Shown here piece after piece: positions 35,501 to 47,939 of a stretch of DNA of 64,000 nt. Under the pieces are notes generated by a model, which did not search any database, was not told the origin of the DNA, and was given only the letters and a program-made list of their open reading frames with translations. Where the stretch lies: assembly GCA_039621445.1 (NCBI GenBank), contig CP154955.1, positions 36,745,123 to 36,809,122 on the forward strand, in the 5' to 3' direction. Numbering within the stretch: the stretch's first letter is position 1; every line of letters begins with the position of its first letter. Source of the stretch: Euglena gracilis (lineage: Eukaryota > Euglenida > Euglenophyceae > Euglenales). The position numbers and the translations under genes were made by a program.

Positions 35501-37175
35501 GACCCGGAAAAAGTGGTTTTGAGCCGAAAATGAGCGTTTTTCGACCCGCCAGCGCCCCGTTTTGGTTCGCCAACCCATTGACTTTGGGTCAAAACCGGGT
35601 CAAAAAAGTCGAAAAAAATCGAAAAATTTTTTTTCGCCCAAAACCATGTTTTTTGGCCTCCCGGACCCGGAAAAAGTGTTTTTGAGCTGAAAATGAGCGT
35701 TTTTCGACCCGCCAGGGCCCCTTTTTGGGCCGCCAACCCATTGATTTTGGGTCAAAACCGGGTCAAAAAAGTCGAAAAATATCGAATTTTTTTTTTTGCC
35801 CAAAACCATGTTTTTTGTCCTCCAGGACCCGGAAAACATGTTTTTGAGCTGAAAATGAGCGTTTTTCGCCGGCCGGGCCGGAATGGTCCCCCAAAGAGCT
35901 CAGCTCTACGTCACACCCTGGTCGCTGAGCTCTTATCTCTTTAGAGTAAGAGCGAAGCTTACCACCGGGGCCGGAGGGGGGGTCGGACCCCCCCCCTCCC
36001 CCACCGCCCCCCCCCCCCCCCCCCACCCCCCCACCCCCCCCCGCCCCCCCCTGAGTAGGCGAGGATTATCGATGTGATTGGATTTCCGGGCCCCCAAAGT
36101 GAATAGCCTATAGGTTAGGAGAGGTTCCCTAGTTTCTCCAGAGCCTTTCGGTTACCCGTAACTCCCCACCAGTCCGGAGATATGGCCGGAGCAAAAAAGT
36201 TGTCTACCGTTTTTTTTCCAAAGAAATTTTGTTGGACCGGCAAAAGGGGTCATTTTTGGGGTCAAAAAATCGAAAAATTCAAAATATCTCGAAAACGCTG
36301 GGGAGTTGAGAAAAACTAAAGAGTACCTCATTCCACAACTTTGGGACGCCCTATCCACCGGTATTCGCAGTTTGGGCCAACTCCCCGCCTGGCCCGAGAT
36401 ATGGCCGTTTTTCGGTCCAAATGGCCGTTTTGTACACTTTTCCCACTGTCCGACTTAGCCGTTTTCGGGCCAAAAAGTCGAAAAAAATCGAAATTTTTTT
36501 TTTCGCCCAAAACCATGTTTTTGGGCCTCCCGCACCCAGAAAAAGTGTTTTTGAGCTGAAAATGAGCGTTTTTCGACCCGCCAGCGCCCCGTTTTGGTTC
36601 GCCAACCCATTGACTTTGGGTCAAAACTGGGTCAAAAAAGTCGAAAAAAATCGAAAAAATTTTTTTCGCCCAAAACCATGTTTTTTGGCCTCCCGGACCC
36701 GGAAAAAGTGTTTTTGGGCCGAAAATGAGCGTTTTTCGTCCCTCCAGCGTCCCCTTTTTGGGCCGCCAACCCATTGACTTTGGGTCAAAACCGAGTCAAA
36801 AAAGTCGAAAAAAATCGAAAAAATTTTTTCGCCCAAAACGATGTTTTTTGGCCTCCCGGACCCGGAAAAAGTGTTTTTGAGCTGAAAATGAGCGTTTTTC
36901 GTCCCTCAAGGCCCCCTTTTAGGTTCGCCAACCCATTGATTTTGGGTCAAAACCGGGTCAAAAAAGTCGAAAAAAAAGTCGAATTTTTGTCGCCCAAAAC
37001 CATGTTTTTTGGCCTCCTGGACCCGGAAAACATGTTTTTGAGCTGAAAATGAGCGTTTTTCGCGGGCCGGGCCGGAATGGTCCCCCAAAGAGCTCAGCTC
37101 TACGTCACACCCTGGGTCGCTGAGCTCTTATCTCTTTAGAGTAAGAGCGAAGCTTACCACCCCCCCCCCCCCCCC

Positions 37176-37234
<59 letters not shown>

Positions 37235-39532
37235 ATGTGATTGGATTTCGGGACCCGAAAGGTTAATAGCCTATAGGTTAGGAGACGGTCCCTAGTTTGT
37301 CCAGAGCCCTTAGGTTGCCCGCAACTCCGCGCCAGGCCGGAGATCTGGCCCGAGCAAAAAAGTTGTCTACCGTTTTTTTTCCAAAAAAATTTTGTTGGAC
37401 CGGCAAAAGGGGTCATTTTTGGGGTCAAAAAATCGAAAAATTCAAAATATCTCGAAAACGCCGGGGAGTTGAGAAAAACTAAAGAGTACCTCATTCCACA
37501 ACTTTGGGACGCCCTATCCACCGGTATGCGCAGTTTGGGCCAACTCCCCGCCTAGCCCGAGATACGGCCGTTTTTCGGTCCAAATGGCCGTTTTGCGCAC
37601 TTTTCCCACTGTCCGACTTAGCCGTTTTCGGGCCAAAAAGTCAAAAAAAATCGAAATTTTTTTTTTCGCCCAAAACCATGTTTTTGGGCCTCCCGGACCC
37701 GGAAAAAGTGTTTTTGGGCCGAAAACGAGCGTTTTTCGACCCGCCGGCGCCCCGTTTTGGTTCGCCAACCCATTGACTTTGGGCCAAAACCGGGTCAAAA
37801 AAGTCGAAAAAAATCGAAAAAATTTTTTTCGCCCAAAACCATGTTTTTTGGCCTCCCGGACCCGGAAAAAGTGTTTTTGAGCTGAAAATGAGCGTTTTTC
37901 GACCCGCCAGCGCCCCGTTTTGGTTCGCCAACCTATTGACTTTGGGTCAAAACCGGGTCAAAAAAGTCGAAAAAAATTGAAAAAAATTTTTTCACCCAAA
38001 ACCATGTTTTTTGACCTCCCGGACCCGTAAAAAGTGTTTTTGAGCCAAAAATGAGCGTTTTTCGACCACCAGCGCCCCGTTTTGGGCCGCCAACCCATTG
38101 ATTTTGGTCAAAACCGGTCCAAAAAAGTCGAAAAAAATCGAAAAAATTTTTTTGCCCCAGAACGATGTTTTTTGGCCTCCCTGACCCAGAAAACCTGTTT
38201 TTGAGCCGAAAATGAGCGTTTTTCCCGGGCCGGGCCGGGGTGGTCCCCACCAAGCACTCTACGTCACACCCTGGTCGCTGTGCTCTTATCTCTTTAGAGT
38301 AAGAGCGAAGCTTACCACCCCCCCGAAACCCCCCCCCTACCCCCCCCCCCCCCCCCCCCCCCCCCCGCCCCCCCCCCCCCCCCCCCCCCCCCCGCCCCCC
38401 CCCCCCCCCCGGCCCTGAGTAGGCTCAGGCCCCCGCGGATTATCGATGTGACCTGATTTCGGGACCCGAAAGGTTAATAGCCTATAGGTTAGGAGACGGT
38501 CCCTAGTTTGTCCAGAGCCCTTAGGTTGCCCGCAACTCCGCGCCACGCCGGAGATCTGGCCCGAGCAAAAAAGTTGTCTACCGTTTTTTTTCCAAAGAAA
38601 TTTTGTTGGACCGGCAAAAGGGGTAATTTTTGGGGTCAAAAAATCGAAAAATTCAAAATATCTCAAAAACGCTGGGGAGTTGAGAAAAAGTGAAGAGTAC
38701 CTCATTCCACAACTTTGGGACGCCCTATCCACCGGTATTCGCAGTTTGGGACAACTCCCCGCCTGGCCCGAGATATGGCCGTTTTTCGGTCCAAATGGCC
38801 GTTTTGTACACTTTTCCCACTGTCCGACTTAGCCGTTTTCGGGCCAAAAAGTCGAAAAAAATCGAAATTTTTTTTTTCGCCCAAAACCATGTTTTTGGGC
38901 CTCCCGCACCCAGAAAAAGTGTTTTTGAGCTGAAAATGAGCGTTTTTCGACCCGCCAGCGCCCCGTTTTGGTTCGCCAACCCATTGACTTTGGGTCAAAA
39001 CTGGGTCAAAAAAGTCGAAAAAAATCGAAAAAATTTTTTTCGCCCAAAACCATGTTTTTTGGCCTCCCGGACCCGGAAAAAGTGTTTTTGGGCCGAAAAT
39101 GAGCGTTTTTCGACCCGCCAGCGCCCCGTTTTGGTTCGCCAACCCATTGACTTTGGGTCAAAACCGAGTCAAAAAAGTCGAAAAAAATCGAAAAAATTTT
39201 TTCGCCCAAAACGATGTTTTTTGGCCTCCCGGACCCGGAAAAAGTGTTTTTGAGCTGAAAATGAGCGTTTTTCGTCCCTCAAGGCCCCCTTTTAGGTTCG
39301 CCAACCCATTGATTTTGGGTCAAAACCGGGTCAAAAAAGTCGAAAAAAAAGTCGAATTTTTGTCGCCCAAAACCATGTTTTTTGGCCTCCTGGACCCGGA
39401 AAACATGTTTTTGAGCTGAAAATGAGCGTTATTCCAAAGAGTTCAGCTCAACGTCACACCCTGGTCGCTGAGCTCTTATCTCTTTAGAGTAAGAGCGAAG
39501 CTTATCACCCCCCGGAAACACCCCCCCTCCCG

Positions 39533-39570
<38 letters not shown>

Positions 39571-42500
39571 CCCCCCGCCCCCCCCCCCCCTGAGTAGGCT
39601 CGGGCCCCCGAGGATTATCGATGTGATTGGATTTCGGGACCCGAAAGGTTAATAGCCTATAGGTTAGGAGACGGTCCCTAGTTTGTCCAGAGCCCTTAGG
39701 TTGCCCGCAACTCCGCGCCAGGCCGGAGATCTGGCCCGAGCAAAAAAGTTGTCTACCGTTTTTTTTCCAAAAAAATTTTGTTCGACCGGCAAACAGGGGT
39801 CATTTTGGGGTCAAAAAATCGAAAAATTCAAAATATCTCGAAAACGCCGGGGAGTTGAGAAAAACTAAAGAGTACCTCATTCCACAACTTTGGGACGCCC
39901 TATCCACCGGTATGCGCAGTTTGGGCCAACTCCCCGCCTAGCCCGAGATACGGCCGTTTTTCGGTCCAAATGGCCGTTTTGCGCACTTTTCCCACTGTCC
40001 GACTTAGCCGTTTTCGGGCCAAAAAGTCAAAAAAAATCGAAAATTTTTTTATCGCCCAAACCCCATGTTTTTTGGTATTTCTCTCCTTACCGGGCCGGAA
40101 AAAATAAGAAAAGAACACGGAAAAAAAGAAAAAGTGTTTTGGGCCGAAAAACGAGCGGTTTTTCGACCCGCCGAGCGCCCCGTTTTTGGTGAGCCCCCCC
40201 CCCAACACCACGCATTGACTTTGGGCCCAAACCGGAAGGGGTAAAAAAAGTCGAAAAAAAACGAAAAAATATTTTTTTTTTCGCCCAAAACCATGTTTTT
40301 TGGCCTCCCGGACCCGGAAAAAGTGTTTTTGAGCTGAAAATGAGCGTTTTTCGACCCGCCAGCGCCCCGTTTTGGTTCGCCAACCCATTGACTTTGGGTC
40401 AAAACCGGGTCAAAAAAGTCGAAAAAAATCGAAAAAAATTTTTTCGCCCAAAACCATGTTTTTTGGCCTCCCGGACCCGGAAAAAGTGTTTTTGGGCCGA
40501 AAATGAGCGTTTTTCGACCCGCCAGGGCCCCGTTTTGGGCCGCCAACCCATTGATTTTGGTCAAAACCGGGTCAAAAAAGTCGAAAAAAATCGAAAAAAA
40601 ATTTTTTTGCCCCAGAACGATGTTTTTTGGCCTCCTGACCCGGAAAAACCTGTTTTTGAGCCGAAAATGAGCGTTTTTTTTCGCCGGCCGGGCCGGGGTG
40701 GTCCCCCAAAGAGCTCAGCTCTACGTCACACCCTGGTCGCTGAGCTCTTATCTCTTTAGAGTAAGAGCGAAGCTTACCACCCCCCCGAAACCCCCCCCTA
40801 CCCCCCCCGCCCCCCCCCCCCCCGCCCCCCCCCCCGCCCCCCGCCGGGGGGCATGCCCCCCCCCCTGAGTAGGCTCGGGCCAACGCGGATTATCGATGTG
40901 ACCTGATTTCGGGACCCGAAAGGTTAATAGCCTATAGGTTAGGAGACGGTCCCTAGTTTGTCCAGAGCCCTTAGGTTGCCCGCAACTCCGCGCCAGGCCG
41001 GAGATCTGGCCCGAGCAAAAAAGTTGTCTACCGTTTTTTTTCCAAAGAAATTTTGTTGGACCGGCAAAAGGGGTCATTTTTGGGGTCAAAAAATCGAAAA
41101 ATTCAAAATATCTCGAAAACGCTGGGGAGTTGAGAAGAACTAAAGAGTACCTCATTCCACAACTTTGGGACGCCCTATCCACCGGTATTCGCAGTTTGGG
41201 CCAACTCCCCGCCTGGCCCGAGATATGGCCGTTTTTCGGTCCAAATGGCCGTTTTGCGCACTTTTCCCACTGTCCGACTTAGCCGTTTTCGGGCCAAAAA
41301 GTCGAAAAAAATCAAAAAAAAATTTTTCGCCCAAAACCATGTTTTTTGGGCCTCCTGGACCCGGAAAAAAGTGTTTTGTGCCGAAAATGAGCGTTTTTCG
41401 ACCCGCCAGCGCCCCGTTTTGGTTCGCCAACCCATTGACTTTGGGTCAAAACCGGGTCAAAAAAGTCGAAAAAAAATCGAAATTTTTTTTTCGCCCAAAA
41501 CCATGTTTTTTGGCCTCCTGGACCCGGAAAAAGGGTTTTTGAGCTGAAAATGAGCGTTTTTCGAACCGCCAGGGCCCCTTTTTGGGCCGCCACCCCATTG
41601 ATTTTGGGTCAAAACCGGGTCAAAAAAGTCGAAAAATATCGAAATTTTTTTTTGCCCAAAACCATGTTTTTTGGCCTCCAGGACCCGGAAAACATGTTTT
41701 TGAGCTGAAAATGAGCGTTTTTCGCCGGCCGGGCCGGAATGGTCCCCCAAAGAGCTCAGCTCTACGTCACACCCTGGTCGCTGAGCTCTTATCTCTTTAG
41801 AGTAAGAGCGAAGCTTACCCACCCCCCCAACACAGCCGCCCCACCCCCCCCCCCCGCCCCCCCCCCCGCCCCCCTCCGCCTCCCCCTGGGTAGGTCCAGC
41901 CACCCGAGGATTATCGATGTGATTGGATTTCCGGGCCCCCAAAATGAAAAGCCTATAGGTTAGGGGACGATCCCTAGTTTCTCCAGAGCCGTCGGGTTAC
42001 CCGCAACTCCCCGCCAGTCCGGAGATATGGCCCGAGCAAAAAAGTTGTCTACCGTTTTTTTTTCCGGGGAAATTGCAAGGTCATTTTGGGGTCAAAAAAT
42101 CGAAAATTCCCAAATATCTCGAAAACGCTGCGGAGTTGCAAAAAAGTAAAGAGGACGTCCTTCCACAACTTTGGGACGCCCGATCGATCGGTATGCGCGG
42201 TTTGGGCCAACTCCTCGCCTAGCCCGAGATACGGCCGTTTTGGGGTTTTGGGCCAGTTTTGCCAGTTTTGGCCATTTCGGGCCCGTTCGGGGCCCGAAAC
42301 CGTAATTTGCCCGTATCTCGGGCTAGACGAGGAGTTGGAGCCCAAACCAGGGGGTCAATCATTAGGTTTGGGGGGGGTTTTGACCGTTTTTTGGGGTTCC
42401 CGGGGTCTGGTTGTGCCATTTTGGGCCATTTTTGGGTATTCGGGGACCCCTGGTGCGGTGCGACGGCGGGCGGGCTGGGGGTCCAAAATCGAAAATTTCA

Positions 42501-45500
42501 AAATATCTCGAAAACGCTGCGGAGTTGAGGAAAAGTGACGGCGACCTTATTTGACGACCTTGGAACGCCCTATCGATCGGTATGCGCGGTTTAGGACAAC
42601 TCCTTGCCTGGCCCGAGATACGGCCGTTTTGGGGGTTTCGGGACCGTTTGGCCAGTTCTGGCCCGTTCAGGGCCCGAAACCGTAAATTGGCCGTATCTCG
42701 GGCTAGACGGGGAGTTGGGACCCAAACTGGGGGTCAAACATTACGTTTAGGGGGGGGGGTTTGACCGTTTTTTGGGGTTCCCGGGGTCTGGTTGTGCGAT
42801 TTTGGCCAGTTTTGGGTGTTCGGGGACCCATCGCGCGCCGTCAGGGCGGCTGGGTGAGGGGGGGGTCGGGTGGCAGGTCGGGACCCAAAATTTTGAAAAT
42901 TTTTTTTCGCTCAAAAACACCTTTTTTCACTTCAGAACATCAAAAAAGTGTTTTTGAGCAAAAAAAATTTCCGACCCGGACCCCTCCATGCCCCCCGCCT
43001 GGATCCACCCCCCCTGGCCGGTGGACTTAGCCATTTTTGGGTCAAAAAGTCAAAAAAATTCAAAAAATTTTTTTTCGCCCAAAACCATGTTTTTTGACCT
43101 CCCGGACCCGAAAAAAGTGTTTTCGAGCCAAAAATGAGCATTTTTCGACCCGCCGGCGCCCCGTTTTGGGATGCCGACCCCATTAATTTGGTGCAAAACC
43201 TGGTCAAAAAAAGTCGAAAAAAATCGAAAAATTTTTTGCCCAAAACCATGTTTTTTGGCCTCGAAAAAAGTGTTTTGAGCGAAAAATGAGCGTTCGACGA
43301 CCCCCGGCCGCCCCTGGGATTTGACTGGGTCAAACCGGGTCAAAAAAGAAATCAAAAAAAAATGAATTTTTTTGCCGCCCAAAATTTTTGAAAATAAAAG
43401 TGAAAAAAAGTTTGTCTGACCTGGAAGAGCGTTTTTCCCGGAGGGTGGTCCCCCCCCCCCCTCTACCCCCACCCCCCCCCCCCCCCCCCCCCCCCCGACC
43501 CCCCCCCCGCCCCCCCCCGGCCCCCCACCCCCCCTGGATAGGTCGGGGCACCCGATGATTATCGATGTGATTGGACTTCCGGGCCCCCAAAGTGAATAGC
43601 CTATAGGTTAGGAGAGGTTCCCTAGTTTCTCCAGAGCACTTCGGTTACCCGTAACTCCCCGCCAGTCCGGAGATATGGCCCGAGCAAAAAAGTTGTCTAC
43701 CGTTTTTTTTCCGGGAAAATTTCAGGGTGATTTTGGGGTCAAAAAATCGAAAATTTCAAAATATCTCAAAAACGCTGGGGAGTTGAGAAAAAGTGAAGAG
43801 GACGTCATTCCTTAACTTTGGGAAGCCCGATCGATCGGTATGCGCGGTTTGGGCCAACTCCTCGCCTAGCCCGAGATATGGCCGTTTTGGGGGTTTTGGG
43901 CCAGTTTTGCCAGTTCTGGCCATTTCGGGCCTATACGGGGCCCGAAACCGTAAATTGACCGTATCTCGGGCTAGACGAGGAGTTGGGACCCAAACCAGGG
44001 GGTCAATCATGAGGTTTAGGGGGGGGTTTTGACCGTTTTTTGGGGTTCCCGGGGTCTGGTTGTACGATTTTGGGCCATTTTTGGGTATTCGGGGACCCCT
44101 GCAGGGGTTCGAGGGCTGCCGGGCTGGGGTCAAAAAATCGAAAAATTCAAAATATCTCGAAAACGCTGCGGAGTTGAGGAAAAGTAAAGAGGACCTCATT
44201 CCACAACTTTTGGACGCCCTATCCATCGGTATGCGCGGTTTGGGACAACTCCCCGCCTAGCCCGAGATATGGCCGTTTTGGGGGTTTTGGGCCAATTTTG
44301 CCAGTTCTGGCCATTTCGCGGCCCGAAACCGTAAATTGGCCGTATCTCGGGCTAGACGAGGAGTTGGAACCCAAACCAGGGGGTCAATCATTAGGTTTAG
44401 GGGGGGGGGTTTGACCGTTTTTTGGGGTTCCCGGGGTCTGGTTGCGCGATTTTGGGCCAGTTTTGGGTATTCGGGGACCCCACCGGGCGCCGTCAGGGCG
44501 GCTGGGCGAGGGGGGTCGGGTGGCAGGTCGGGACCCAAAATTTTGAAATTTTTTTTTCGCTCAAAAACACTTTTTTTCACTTCAGAACATCAAAAAAAGT
44601 GTTTTTGAGCGAAAAAAATTTTCCGACCCGGACCCCCCCCCCCAGGCCCCCCCTGGCTGGGGCCCGCCCCCTGGCCGGTGGACTTAGCCATTTTTGGGTC
44701 AAAAAGTCGAAAAAAATCGAAAAAATTTTTTTTGCCCAAAACCATGATTTTTGACCTCCCGGACCCGAAAAAAGTGTTTTCGAGCCAAGAATGAACGTTT
44801 TTCGACCCGCCGGCGCCCCGTTTTGGGCCGCCGACCCATTGACTTTGGGTCAAAACCGGGTCAAAAAAGTCGAAAAAAATCGAAAAAAATTTTTTTGCCC
44901 AAAACGATGTTGTTTGGCCTCCCGGACCCGGTCGCTGAGCTCTTATCTCTTTAGAGTAAGAGCGAAGCTTACCACCGGGTCCGGAGGGGGGGTCGGACCC
45001 CCCCCCCCCCCGCCCCCCCCCCCCCCCGCCCCCCCCCCCCCCGCCCCCCCCCCCCCCCCGCCCCCTGGGTAGGTCCGGAAACCCCGGGATTATCGATGTG
45101 ACTGGATTTCGTGGCCCCCAAAGTGAATGGCCCATAGGTTAGGGGACGGTCCCTAGTACCTCCAGAGCCCTTCGGTTACCCGCAACTCCCCGCCAGTCCG
45201 GAGATATGGCCCGAGCAAAAAAGTTGTCTACCGTTTTTTTTTCAGGGAAATTTCAGGGTCATTTTGGGGTCAAAAAATCGATAATTTCAAAATATCTCGA
45301 AAACGCCGGGGAGTTGCGAAAAAGTAAAGAGGACGTCATTCCTCAACTTCGCCCGATCGATCGCTATGCGCGGTTTGGGCCGACTCCCCGTGTAGCCTGA
45401 GATACGCCCGTTTTGGGGTTTTGGGCCAGTTGGGCCAGTTTTGGCCATTTCGGGCCCGTTCGGGGCCCGAAACCGTAATTTGCCCGTATCTCGGGCTAGA

Positions 45501-47813
45501 CGGGGAGTTGGAGCCCAAACCAGGGGGTCAATCATTAGGTTAGGGGGGGGGGGGTGACCGTTTTTTGGGGTTCCCGGGGTCTGGTTGTGCCATTTTGGGC
45601 CATATTTGGGTATTCGGGGACCCCTGCGGGGGTTCGAGGGCCGCCGGGCTGGGGTCCAAAAATCGAAAATTTCAAAATATCTCGAAAACGCTGCGGAGTT
45701 GAGGAAAAGTGATGGCGACCTTATTTGACGACCTTGGAACGCCCTATCGATCGGTATGCGCGGTTTAGGACAACTCCTCGCCTAGCCCGAGATACGGCCG
45801 TTTTGGGGGTTTTGGGCCCGTTTTGCCAGTTTTGGCCCGTTCAGGGCCCGAAACCGTAAATTGGCCGTATCTCGGGCTAGACGGGGAGTTGGGACCCAAA
45901 TTGGGGGTCAAACATTACGTTTAGGGGGGGGGGGTTGACCGTTTTTTGGGGTTCCCGGGGTCTGGTTGTGCGATTTTGGCCAGTTTTGGGTATTCAGGGA
46001 CCCCATCGCGCGCCGTCCGGGCGGCTGGGTGAGGGGGGGTCGGGTGGCAGGTCGGGACCCAAAATTTTGAATTTTTTTTTTCGCTCAAAAACACTTTTTT
46101 TCACTTCAGAACATCAAAAAAAGTGTTTTTGAGCGAAAAAAAATTTCCGACCCGGACCCCCCACCCCCCCCCCTCTGGCTAGGCCCCGCCCCCCCCCTGG
46201 CCGGTGGACTGAGCCATTTTTGGGTCAAAAAGTCCAAAAAATTGAAAAAATTTTTTTTCGCCCAAAACCATGTTTTTTGACCTCCCGGACCCGAAAAAAG
46301 TGTTTTCGAGCCAAAAATGAGCGTTTTTCGACCCGCCGGCGCCCCGTTTTGGGCCGCCGATCCATTGACTTTGGGTCAAAACCGGGATGAAAAAAGTCGA
46401 AAAAATCGAAAAAATTTTTTGCCCAAAACCATGTTTTTTGACCTCCCGGACCCGAAAAAAGTGTTTTCGAGCCAAAAATGAGCGCTTTTTGACCCGCCAG
46501 CGCCCCGTTTTGGGCCGCCAACCCATTGACTTTAGGTGAAAACCGGGTCAAAAAAGTCGAAAAATTTTGAAATTTTTTTGCCCAAAACGATGTTTTTTGC
46601 CTTCCCAGACCCGGAAAAAGTGTTTTTGAGCCGAAAATGAGTGTTTTTCCGGGGCCGGGGTGGTCTCCCAAAGAGCTCAGCTCTACGTCACACCCTGGTC
46701 GCTGAGCTCTTATCCCTTTATGGGTAAGAGCGAAGCTTACCACTGGGGAAAACCCCCCCCCGAACCCCCCCCCTCCCCCACCCCCCTCGGGGCCACCTCG
46801 GGAACCGGCGGATTATCACCATGATCCCGGCCCCGTTCCCGAATTTTTTTTTCTTCAGTCGCGAGCGACTGGATTCCTAGTTTCCGAATCACCTGGGTTT
46901 GACCCCCAACTCCCCGCCAGGCCCGAGTTATTCACGCGCGAAGGGGTCCAAACTGGGTAGGATTGGCCAACCCCCCTTTTTAAGCCCCCCCCCTTTGGAC
47001 GGCCAAAAAATGTCAATTTTCAAAATATCTCCAAAATGAAGCAAAATCAAAGGAAATGTCTGGAGACCTAATTTGAAGCCCTTGGAACGCCCCATCTGCC
47101 GGTATTTTGATTTCCCCGCAACTCCCCGCCTGGCCCGAGATACGGCCGTTTTTGGCCCGGATGGCCGTTTTGTACACTTTTTCCACTGTTCGACTTAGCC
47201 GTTTTCGGGGGGTGGGGGTCAAAAAACGAATGTTCTCAAAATTTCTCGAAAATGATGCAAAATCAAAGGAAATGTCCGGAGACCTAAATTGAAGCCCTTG
47301 GAACGCTCTATCTACTGGGATTTTGGTTTCCCCGCAGCTCACCGCCTAGCCCGAGATACGGCCGTTCAAAAAAGTCGAAAAAAATCGAAAAAAATTTTTT
47401 TTTACCCGAAACGATGTTTTTTGGCCCCCCGGAAAAACTGTTTTTCAGCCGAAAACGAGCGTTTTTTCGACTTTTCCTCTGTCCAGCGCCCTGTTTTGGC
47501 CGTTGACTTTGGGTCAAAACCCGGGTCCAAAAAAGTCGAAAAAAATCGAAAATTTTTTTTGCCCGAAACGATGTTTTTGCCCTCCCGGACCCGGAAAACC
47601 GTTTTTGGAGCCAAAAACGAGCGTTTTTCGCCCGCCCAGCGCCCGTTTTGGACCGCCGACCCATTGACTTTGGGTCAAAACCGGGTCAAAAAAATCGAAA
47701 AAAAATCGAAAAAATTTTTTTTTGCCCGAAACGATGTTTTTTGGCCTCCCGGACCCTGGAAAAAAAAAAGCAAAAAGAAAAAAAAAGAAAAAGAAAAAAA
47801 ACAAAAATGGATG

Positions 47814-47844
<31 letters not shown>

Positions 47845-47885
47845 AAGGAATACAAAAAAAAAGAAGAAAAAAAAAAAGAAACAAG

Positions 47886-47939
<54 letters not shown>

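Noticed and set aside
32791-47664. Dozens of 60-200-residue open frames on both strands with recurring phrases such as [12 protein letters not shown] or [14 protein letters not shown]
   Set aside because: They repeat with the 162-bp unit, occur in several frames of the same DNA at once, and shift frame between units. The unit is poor in stops; there is no sign of coding.
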